Origin: Deltaproteobacteria bacterium
Lineage (GTDB): Bacteria > Lernaellota > Lernaellaia > JACKCT01
Direction: 5' to 3'
DNA length: 64,000 nt
Assembly (NCBI GenBank): GCA_020633895.1
Contig: JACKCT010000001.1
Coordinates: 62,001-126,000 of the forward strand
This document shows positions 57,872 to 64,000 of the stretch, in pieces. Positions within the stretch are counted from its first letter, which is position 1, and each line of letters begins with the position of its first letter. The position numbers and the translations under genes were made by a program. The notes beneath the pieces were generated by a model, which did no database searches, was not told the origin of the DNA, and saw nothing but the letters and a program-made list of their open reading frames with translations.

Positions 57872-60457
57872 CTACTCGTAATGCAGCGCCTCGCGCAGGG
57901 GCAGCGTGGCCGCCCGTCGCGCCGGAAGGATGCCGGAGAGCACGGCCATCACCATGGCTCCGACGATGGACAGGACGACGAAGTCGGTCTTGACCACCAT
58001 CCCCATCGCCCATCCCGACAGGATTTCGTTGAGGCGCGTGAGCTGCAGGTAGCCCATCGCGAAGCCGCACGCCGTCCCCACGATCACCCCCGTCAGCCCC
58101 AGTAAAAACGACTGCCCCAGGATGATGCGCACGATCTGCCCCCGCGTCCCGCCCAGGGAGCGCAGCACGCCGATCTCCCGCGTGCGGTCGATGACGTTGG
58201 CGACGAGGGTGTTGACCATGCCGATCAGCGCCACGCACAACGTCAGGATTTCCAGCGAAACCGCGAGCGAGAAGATTGCGGTGATCGTTTCGGAGATGGC
58301 GTCCTTGAATTCCTTGTTGGTCAGCACGAACAGGTCGTACTTTTTGCCGACCGTTTCCTCGACGCGCTCGCGCACCGCCGCCAGATCGGCGCCGGGCTTC
58401 AGGTAGATCTGAAACGTGTCCACCAACTCGTCGTCGAAAATGCGGTCGTAGAGCGGATAGTTGACCATCACCATGCCCGTCTCGGTCGTGTAGTCGTTGA
58501 TGATTCCGAGGATGCGGAATTTCTGGTGTCCTTTCGGCGTGGGGACGGTGATGAACTCGGCGCCTTGCAGGTCGGGATGATGGGCCAGCAGGTTCTGCGA
58601 GACGATCACCCCCTTGTTGTCGAGAAAATCGCGCAGGATCCGGTCCTTGTCGCCGTCGACAATCCGAAAACGCCGAGCGCTGAAATGCTTTTGGTATTCC
58701 ACGGTGAGAATAGAGATGCGCGAGCCCTCGAAGTCGACCAGGCGGAAGCGCACATAGCGCGCCACGTCCACGCCGTCGATTTTTTCCAGTTCCCGCGCCA
58801 CATCGCGATGAATCGGGACACTGGTGCGCGTCGCGAATTTTTCCGACGACGTGACCATCAAATCCGCTTCGAGCACGTCTTCCATCCAGGAGCGCGTTTC
58901 GGCCTGCGTTGAGGTCATGAACAGGTTGATTTGAAACATCACCGCCAGCGCGACCATGAACGCCGCCACCGCCATGGACGAACGCGACAAATCGCGCAGA
59001 ACGTTTTCGGCGGCCAGGCGAAATAAGGGGGCCTTGCCTCGGGCGGAGAGGGCGACGGCAACGCGGCTGATCAGGCTCATCATCGCCGGGGTCACGCACA
59101 CGGAAAACGCGATGACGCCGAAGATGACGGTCCGCACGGCGTGCAGGTTCATGCGCAGGCCGGGCAGGGTGTAAAGACCCAGCGTGATAACGCCGACCGC
59201 CGCCGCGCCGATCAGCCACAGGCCCACGTGCTTGCGCGCTCCGTCGCCCAGGCCGGGAAGCAGGCGCAGCACCTCCACCGGCACCACCCGCGTCGCCCGA
59301 AACGCGGGCCACAGGGATCCGACCAGCCCTACGCCCAGACCCAGCCCCGCGCCGGCCCACGCCATCCACGGGTGAAATTGCGCCGAATCGCTGTTGACCG
59401 CGACAAACAGGCTGCCGACCGTGCGCATGTGGTTGAGCACCGCTTCGCGCCCGGCCCAAAAGCCGATGCCCACGCCCAGCACCGAGCCGATCATCCCGAT
59501 GACCAGCCCCTCGATCGTGAACAGCTTGAGCACGCCCCAGCGCGTCAGGCCGATCATGCGCAGCAGGCCGATCTCGCGCATGCGTTGGTAGACGGAGGTG
59601 GTGACGGTGTTGAGGATGATGAACGCGCCCATCGTCAACACGACCAGCGAAAGGATGGTGAGCCCCATGCGGAAAGTGCGCAGCATCGCCTCGACGCCTT
59701 GGCTGCGTTGTTGGGGGTGCGTGACTTCGATTTGCCCGCCCAGGAATTTCTCGGTCGCCTCGGCCACGGCCGTGGGGTCGGCGCCGTCGTCCAACACCAG
59801 GTCGATGGAGTCGAAGTTGTTTCCCCGCCCGAAGGCGAACTGGGCGGCGTAGACGTCCATCAACGCGAACGCGTCGCCGAAGGCCGTCGCCGTTCCCTTC
59901 GGCGCCAGTAACCCCTTCACGACGAACTCCTGCTCGCCCCGGCCGGTCATCAGCGTGATGCGCTCGTCCAGGCCGATCCCGTGCTTTTTGGCGAACTCGG
60001 CGTTGAGCAGCAGGGACTCGCGCGAGTTGAGGAACTCCAGCGGGTCGGAGATTTCGGTGCCGGAATCGTCGTTGAGTTTGTAGTCCCGGGCGGAGGCGTC
60101 GTTGAGGGTATCCACCGCCAGCACCAGCAGCGTTTCGCCCTGATATTTGGTGATCGTCTGAATTGTCGGCAGGGCGGCGCGCAGGCCGGGAATCTCGTCG
60201 ACGCCGTCGTGCTTGCGTTGTTGGAGCTTGGTCAGGACGTCCTCGGCCACGCCGATCTCGCCGCCGGTGATCTGCAACGAGACTTTGCCGGAGACCGTGT
60301 CGATCATCCCGGCGTAGGATTCGGAGAGCGTCGTCAGGATCATCTGCACGGCGACGAACGCGCCCACGCCCAGGGTGATGCCCAGGACGGTCAGCGCGGT
60401 GCGCAGCGGATGTTCGCGCAGGCGGGGCAGGGTGACGGTGCGAAGGAGCGTGAGCAT
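57872..60457 (-). CDS. ABC transporter permease (FtsX/LolC/E-like, two-module)
   Basis: The 861-residue inner-membrane protein has an N-terminal membrane segment (about 20-42, TALTVLGITLGVGAFVAVQM), then a periplasmic MacB-core-like domain. FtsX-type helices follow (about 270-410), then a second periplasmic domain (about 500-740) and a final FtsX set (RLNEILSGWAMGMVVKTDFV). It ends AATLPLREALHYE, as LolE/LolC-like permeases do. Length is in the range of the fused LolCE-type permeases. It is coupled to the upstream ATPase gene (four bases apart). Such exporters move lipoproteins or other lipophilic cargo to the outer membrane; the cargo here is unknown. Confidence 0.88.
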   Translation of the reverse strand: MLTLLRTVTLPRLREHPLRTALTVLGITLGVGAFVAVQMILTTLSESYAGMIDTVSGKVSLQITGGEIGVAEDVLTKLQQRKHDGVDEIPGLRAALPTIQTITKYQGETLLVLAVDTLNDASARDYKLNDDSGTEISDPLEFLNSRESLLLNAEFAKKHGIGLDERITLMTGRGEQEFVVKGLLAPKGTATAFGDAFALMDVYAAQFAFGRGNNFDSIDLVLDDGADPTAVAEATEKFLGGQIEVTHPQQRSQGVEAMLRTFRMGLTILSLVVLTMGAFIILNTVTTSVYQRMREIGLLRMIGLTRWGVLKLFTIEGLVIGMIGSVLGVGIGFWAGREAVLNHMRTVGSLFVAVNSDSAQFHPWMAWAGAGLGLGVGLVGSLWPAFRATRVVPVEVLRLLPGLGDGARKHVGLWLIGAAAVGVITLGLYTLPGLRMNLHAVRTVIFGVIAFSVCVTPAMMSLISRVAVALSARGKAPLFRLAAENVLRDLSRSSMAVAAFMVALAVMFQINLFMTSTQAETRSWMEDVLEADLMVTSSEKFATRTSVPIHRDVARELEKIDGVDVARYVRFRLVDFEGSRISILTVEYQKHFSARRFRIVDGDKDRILRDFLDNKGVIVSQNLLAHHPDLQGAEFITVPTPKGHQKFRILGIINDYTTETGMVMVNYPLYDRIFDDELVDTFQIYLKPGADLAAVRERVEETVGKKYDLFVLTNKEFKDAISETITAIFSLAVSLEILTLCVALIGMVNTLVANVIDRTREIGVLRSLGGTRGQIVRIILGQSFLLGLTGVIVGTACGFAMGYLQLTRLNEILSGWAMGMVVKTDFVVLSIVGAMVMAVLSGILPARRAATLPLREALHYE

Positions 60458-60461
60458 GGGC

Positions 60462-61148
60462 TTAGGCCGAGGCCTGGCGGTCGTCGGAGACCAAGTGCCC
60501 GTCCGCGACGCGGATGACGCGCCGGGCGAAGCCGAGGCTGAACGGGTCGTGCGTCACGAGGATGACGGCCTTGCCGTGCTTGGTCGCCAGATCGGAGATG
60601 AACTCCATGACCACCGCGCTGGACTTGGAGTCCAGGTTGCCCGTGGGTTCGTCGGCCAGAATCACCACCGGGTCGAAGGCCAGCGCCCGCGCCACGGCCA
60701 CGCGCTGCTGCTCGCCGCCGGACAGCTCGTCGGGCCGGTGCGTCATCCGGTGCCCCAGACCGACATCGTTGAGGATACTCGCCGCCCGTTCGTAGACCTT
60801 CGCTCGCGAACGGCCGTCCAGCAGCATGGGCAGGGCGACGTTGTCCAGCGCGCTCATGGTCGGCAGCAGGTTGAAGAATTGGAAGATAAATCCGATTTTC
60901 CGCCGACGCAGCAGGGTGCGTTCGTTGTCGGAGAGGCCGCCGATGGGCGTGCCGTCGATGATGACCTCGCCGGACGTGGGGTCGTCCAGGCCGCCCAGGC
61001 AGTTGAGGATCGTCGATTTGCCGGAACCCGACGGGCCGGTGATGCCCAGGAACTCGCCCGGCTCGACGCGAAACGACACCCCGCGCAGCGCATGCACCGC
61101 GACGGCCCCTTGATGATATATTTTCACAAGATCGCGAACTTCGATCAT
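60462..61148 (-). CDS. ABC transporter ATPase (LolD/MacB-type)
   Basis: The 228-residue ATPase starts at the ATG at 61148 with GGAG six bases before; the longer open frame lies in the promoter region. Walker A GPSGSGKST is at 38-46, Q-loop IFQFFNLLPTMS, signature ELSGGEQQRVAVARAL at 141-156 and Walker B VVILADEPTGNLD at 161-173. Closest type by overall plan is LolD/MacB/FtsE-like, which pairs with FtsX-fold permeases such as the gene just downstream. It should power extraction of cargo from the inner membrane. Confidence 0.94.
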   Translation of the reverse strand: MIEVRDLVKIYHQGAVAVHALRGVSFRVEPGEFLGITGPSGSGKSTILNCLGGLDDPTSGEVIIDGTPIGGLSDNERTLLRRRKIGFIFQFFNLLPTMSALDNVALPMLLDGRSRAKVYERAASILNDVGLGHRMTHRPDELSGGEQQRVAVARALAFDPVVILADEPTGNLDSKSSAVVMEFISDLATKHGKAVILVTHDPFSLGFARRVIRVADGHLVSDDRQASA

Positions 61149-61212
61149 GGATTGCTCCGAGGCGAGTACAATAAACGGACAACCGCTTGCCCGGACGGCG
61201 AAAACGAGGCGT

Positions 61213-61241
61213 ATTAAAGGACGAGGCAAGGCGCCGGTCAA
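61213..61241 (-). promoter_or_regulatory. Predicted sigma-70-type promoter of the ABC transporter
   Basis: On the minus strand TTGACC (61241-61236, 5/6) and TTTAAT (61218-61213, 5/6) have a 17-base spacer. Transcription would start near 61206, about 58 bases before the ATPase ATG. Confidence 0.55.
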
Positions 61242-61291
61242 GAACGGGCCGATAGGGCTCGGGCGACGGCAAAGGCGAGTGTGGAGGTTTT

Positions 61292-61843
61292 GTGCTGCGA
61301 TTGATCATCAAGGACGCGGAGGGCGGCGAGGCGTCGTTCGTCGTCGAGGACCGGATGATCATCGGCCGCTCCCGCGAGTGCGACATCCGCCTGTCCGACG
61401 ACAAGGTCTCCCGCCGCCACGCCCGGCTTTATCGCGACGCCGAACGGGCGATGATCGAGGACATGGGCACGCCCAACGGCACACTGGTCAACAACCGCCC
61501 GATCGCGACAATTACCGCCATCGCGTCCGGCGATACCATCCAGATCGGCGACCAGGTGCTGCGCGTCGCCGAATGGAGCGGCCCGCGGGATGTCACCGCG
61601 TCGACCGTTCGCATCGCCGAAATCGAAGTGGTCGAGACGCACGAGGACAGGCGGCCCAGCGCGTGGGAAGCGCCGATCTCCCCGCGAGGGGTCGAGGCGC
61701 GGGCGAAAGGGTCGGCCATGACCGACGACGCGACCGGCCGGGCCCTGCGCGAAAGCGATCGCATGCGCCCGTGGATCGTCGTGGCGATCGGCCTGGCGGG
61801 GTTGGCGCTGATGGCCTTGGTGGCGCTTTGGGTGGCGAAATGA
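61292..61843 (+). CDS. FHA-domain protein with C-terminal membrane anchor
   Basis: The 183-residue product starts at GTG with GGAGG five bases upstream. An FHA domain (about 15-90) shows IIGRSRECDIRLSDDKVSRR for the phosphothreonine-binding loops and EDMGTPNGTLVNN for the conserved N-G-T strand. A linker of about 45 residues leads to a single C-terminal membrane segment (WIVVAIGLAGLALMALVALW), so the FHA domain is cytoplasmic and tail-anchored. It is divergent from the ABC transporter and overlaps the next FHA gene by four bases. It probably docks on a protein phosphorylated on Thr. Confidence 0.88.
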   Translation: MLRLIIKDAEGGEASFVVEDRMIIGRSRECDIRLSDDKVSRRHARLYRDAERAMIEDMGTPNGTLVNNRPIATITAIASGDTIQIGDQVLRVAEWSGPRDVTASTVRIAEIEVVETHEDRRPSAWEAPISPRGVEARAKGSAMTDDATGRALRESDRMRPWIVVAIGLAGLALMALVALWVAK

Positions 61844-62247
61844 GCGACGACGATATTCTCGACAGCCGGACGACGCAGGCCGTCTCTGCTCCGCGCGCAA
61901 AACCGGGAACGGGTCGCAAGGGCGGCGCGTTGGACGGGCGGACGCCTTTTGTCGTCGTCACCAGCGGCGCGGACAAGGGGCGCAAATTTTTGCTGCTCGG
62001 GTCCGTGACGATTCTCGGACGTTCGGCCCACTGCCATATTCCGTTTCACGATCCCGCCGTCTCGGGCCGGCACGCGGAAATCCACATCGACGATCAGAGG
62101 CGCGCATTTTTGGTGGACCTGAAGTCGACCAACGGCAGCTTCGTGGACGGCCATCGGGTCGACGGCCGCGCCGAGATGATCTCCGGATCGCGCATCCGCG
62201 TGGGCGAGGTGGAGATGCTGCTGACGATCCCGCCGGTTCGAGATTAG
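61840..62247 (+). CDS. Small FHA-domain protein
   Basis: The 135-residue cytoplasmic protein begins at the ATG overlapping the previous stop; the long open extension upstream is in another frame of the first FHA gene. After about 35 disordered residues (DSRTTQAVSAPRAKPGTG) an FHA domain occupies the rest. ILGRSAHCHIPFHDPAVSGR supplies the conserved Arg and Ser of the phosphopeptide site, and LKSTNGSFVDGHRV the Asn. Two FHA proteins in one unit suggest a signalling pair; no Ser/Thr kinase is encoded in the window. Confidence 0.88.
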   Translation: MSDDDILDSRTTQAVSAPRAKPGTGRKGGALDGRTPFVVVTSGADKGRKFLLLGSVTILGRSAHCHIPFHDPAVSGRHAEIHIDDQRRAFLVDLKSTNGSFVDGHRVDGRAEMISGSRIRVGEVEMLLTIPPVRD

Positions 62248-62294
62248 GCCCGTTTCCGGACCCCAGGATAAGATTCCCAAGGTGTTCGATGCAC

Positions 62295-62332
62295 CTATGG
62301 AAAAGCCCACTCTTACATGGGGTTTTCCATAG
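62295..62332. terminator. Bidirectional terminator between convergent genes
   Basis: A 15-base inverted repeat (62295-62309 with 62318-62332, one mismatch) has an A-tract in its left and a T-tract in its right arm. It lies between the FHA gene end (plus) and the GT2 gene end (minus) and could stop both. The tail after the stem is not U-rich beyond the arm itself. Confidence 0.65.
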
Positions 62333-62372
62333 GCTCGTGAAATGGAATCGCCGCCTTCGGCGAAGAAAAAGT

Positions 62373-63380
62373 TTACGCGAAGAAACTGCGCAGGCGTCCG
62401 ACGCCGATGGCCAGGCGCCGAAGGTAGAGCAGCACCGGTGTCGCCAAAGCCGTAGCCACGTCTCCCCGCCGCCAGGTCAGCCGCCAGCCGTCCCACGTCG
62501 TCAGATCCTCGAACAGCAGGTACGCCGGAACCGCCGCGAACGGCAGCCAGAAGATCGGATGCACACCGAGCGCCGGGATCACGTACAGCGGCCACGCGGC
62601 CAGCGCGGCGAACTTGGCGGTGTAGGCGAGTTTCTTCACCAGCCCCGCGCCGCCGTGCCACTTTTCCCGGAAACGACCGGAAAAATACGCCCCTCGGTGG
62701 GCCCGTTTCATGTACGTGCGCAGGGTGTCCGGATCCTTGTGGTAGAGCACGGATTCGCCGCCCAACACGGTGCGTCCGACGGCTTCGACCACGCGACGCA
62801 CCAGGTCCACGTCCTGGCCGATGCGGCACTCGGGGTCATAGCCGTTCACAGCCCAAAAAACACCCTTGGGAAACGCCCACCCGCCCGTGCCCCGCTTGCC
62901 GGCGCGCACCCGGTCGGCGGCCGCCTGCAGCAGGTCGTTCTGGTGACGCACCAAAACGTTGTCGCGATCGGTCCAGACGCGTCGCCCCACGTTGATGCCC
63001 GCCGCCACCCCCGGCAGATGCAGATAGCGGATGATTTTTTCCACATAGTCGTCGTCGTAGTAACCGTCCGCCTCGGCGAAAAGGTAGATCTCACCCCGGG
63101 CGATCTTCGCGCCGTTGTTGCGGGCGACGGCGGCGCCGCGATTCGTCGCGCTACGCACATAACGCACGTCGAACTGCGTGACCAGGGCGCAGGTGTCGTC
63201 GGTGGAGGCATCATCGCTGACGATGATTTCGATGTTGCGATAGGTCTGGGCCTGGAGCGACCGGATGGATCGAGGCAGCGTGGCGGCGCAGTTGAACGTG
63301 GGGATGATGATGCTCACCACGCCGTCGAAGGGATTGGGCGGGGTGTCCGCCGGGGGAATCAGGGGCTTGGGCAGACTCAT
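62373..63380 (-). CDS. GT2 glycosyltransferase with C-terminal membrane segments
   Basis: The 335-residue protein starts at the ATG overlapping the upstream gene's stop; the open extension to 63929 is in that gene. The GT-A domain has VSIIIPTFNCAATLPRSI, IIVSDDASTDDTCAL and LFAEADGYYDDDYVEKI as the DxD region, with NGYDPECRIGQDVDLVRRV for the catalytic ED motif. Two C-terminal hydrophobic stretches (FAALAAWPLYVIPALGV, WLPFAAVPAYLLFEDL) anchor it in the membrane. Such enzymes transfer sugars to lipid-linked acceptors. It forms a unit with the truncated GT4 gene. Confidence 0.87.
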   Translation of the reverse strand: MSLPKPLIPPADTPPNPFDGVVSIIIPTFNCAATLPRSIRSLQAQTYRNIEIIVSDDASTDDTCALVTQFDVRYVRSATNRGAAVARNNGAKIARGEIYLFAEADGYYDDDYVEKIIRYLHLPGVAAGINVGRRVWTDRDNVLVRHQNDLLQAAADRVRAGKRGTGGWAFPKGVFWAVNGYDPECRIGQDVDLVRRVVEAVGRTVLGGESVLYHKDPDTLRTYMKRAHRGAYFSGRFREKWHGGAGLVKKLAYTAKFAALAAWPLYVIPALGVHPIFWLPFAAVPAYLLFEDLTTWDGWRLTWRRGDVATALATPVLLYLRRLAIGVGRLRSFFA

Positions 63381-64000
63381 CGGCCGGCCGCCGTTTCCCG
63401 ATAAATGGCTTCCAATTCGGCCACCTGGCGATGAATCTCCCAGACCTCTTCCACCCGTTGCCGACCGGCCAGGCCCAACTCGCGGCGGCGATTCGGATCG
63501 ACGACTAACGCGGCCAGGGCGTCGGCGAGCGCCGTCACATCTTTTTCCGGCACCAACAACGCATGCACGCCGTCCTCGAGTTTTTCGGGGATGCCCGCGT
63601 GGCGCGTCGTGACCACCGGCAGCGCGGTGCCCATCGCTTCCTTGATGACCATGCTGATTTCGTCCTTGCCGCCGAATCGGTCGGTGCATGAGGGTAGGCA
63701 AAAGATATCCGCCTTCGCCATCGCCGACGGTAACGCGGCGAACGGGATGTGATCCTGCCATTCGATCCGTTCGGCGACGTCCAACTCGTCGGCCAAGGCG
63801 CGCAGAGTCGCTTCCATGGGGCCGTCGCCGATGACGGTCAATTCGGCTTCGACATCCCGGCGACGCAGTTCGGCGAACGCGCGAATCAGCACATCGATGC
63901 CCTTTTTTTCCACGAGGCGCGCGACGCACAGAAGACGAGGCCGCTCGGTCGGGGGGCGTTCGACGACGGCAAAATCGGTCAGGTCGATGCCCAGGCGATA
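63377..64000 (-). CDS. GT4 glycosyltransferase, N-terminal part outside window
   Basis: The frame is open to the window edge, leaving 207 C-terminal residues plus stop. The end begins YRLGIDLTDFAVVERP and continues with LLCVARLVEKKGIDVLIRAF, the start of the donor-binding domain. VIGDGPMEATLRAL, CLPSCTDRFGGKDEISMVIK and EDGVHALLVPEKDVTALADA follow. The E-x7-E pair lies in DEISMVIKEAMG. It overlaps the GT2 gene by four bases (ATGA). It is a typical retaining GT4 enzyme; donor and acceptor unknown. Confidence 0.88.
   Translation of the reverse strand, partial: YRLGIDLTDFAVVERPPTERPRLLCVARLVEKKGIDVLIRAFAELRRRDVEAELTVIGDGPMEATLRALADELDVAERIEWQDHIPFAALPSAMAKADIFCLPSCTDRFGGKDEISMVIKEAMGTALPVVTTRHAGIPEKLEDGVHALLVPEKDVTALADALAALVVDPNRRRELGLAGRQRVEEVWEIHRQVAELEAIYRETAAGR

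Noticed and set aside
1-64000. CRISPR arrays, rRNA or tRNA genes, integrases and phage genes
   Set aside because: I looked for direct-repeat arrays, conserved RNA sequences and recombinase motifs by eye and saw none; a software scan (tRNAscan-SE, Infernal, CRISPR finders) would settle it.

Overview
The window reads as chromosomal DNA of a high-GC, Gram-negative, diderm bacterium. An LPS-assembly protein (LptD), an outer-membrane beta-barrel, a Wza-type polysaccharide export protein and several lipoproteins show the outer membrane. Giant TPR proteins, TolQ/TolR-like motor subunits and a GltG-like protein with an AgmX/PglI-type C-terminus, together with Asp/Ser-rich lipoprotein linkers, point to the old 'deltaproteobacterial' assemblage (Myxococcota, Bdellovibrionota, Lernaellota and relatives). 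That placement is inference: no rRNA or ribosomal protein gene lies in the window.

Layout. 1-5.5 kb: a truncated multi-pass membrane protein, an uncharacterised secreted lipoprotein, a FdxA-type 7Fe ferredoxin, and two tandem paralogues of unknown function. 5.6-8.4 kb: an overlapping three-gene unit of a polyprenol-phosphate glycosyltransferase, a second GT2 enzyme and a sugar-nucleotide SDR whose catalytic Tyr and Lys positions are both Asn. 8.4-11.6 kb: an unusually AT-rich secreted orphan and a DUF6178-like protein. An inverted-repeat element then sits between convergent genes. 11.7-22.3 kb (mostly minus strand): folC-lptD, a NYN-LOTUS RNA-metabolism protein, a large acyl-CoA dehydrogenase, an Ig-like lipoprotein (plus strand), a HAD-IB phosphatase, and the coupled pair prmA-rsmE.

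22.8-34.7 kb: a plus-strand locus that looks like a trans-envelope energised machine related to the Agl/Glt gliding and trafficking complex. It encodes a small periplasmic coiled-coil protein, two large TPR proteins, a TPR lipoprotein, a 79-residue exported protein, one TolQ/ExbB-like and two TolR/ExbD-like subunits, a FHA-TM-Gly-rich-TonB-C (GltG-like) protein and a second periplasmic coiled-coil protein.

34.8-52.7 kb: a Wzx/Wzy-dependent exopolysaccharide cluster on the same strand. It has an outer-membrane beta-barrel, a short OPX (Wza-like) protein, a Wzc-like tyrosine autokinase, two Wzy/WaaL-like membrane proteins, a Wzx flippase, four glycosyltransferase genes (one a GT2-methyltransferase fusion, one with two GT4 domains), and two separate methyltransferases. 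From 39.2 to 50.1 kb every gene overlaps the next, so the set is probably translated as one unit.

52.7-57.9 kb: a new transcription unit behind a good sigma-70-like promoter, with a stand-alone MshEN (cyclic-di-GMP-binding) protein, a TldD with a twin-arginine signal and a lipobox-like cysteine, TldE, and a membrane-anchored SGNH/TPR protein. 57.9-62.2 kb: a LolD/MacB-type ABC transporter (minus strand) divergent from two FHA-domain proteins. 62.4-64 kb: two coupled glycosyltransferases, one truncated by the window end.

The strongest leads are the juxtaposition of a Glt-like motor with an exopolysaccharide secretion cluster, the beta-barrel plus short-OPX pair, the two TolR-like subunits of which only one keeps the proton-carrying Asp, and the apparently exported TldD beside a cyclic-di-GMP receptor.
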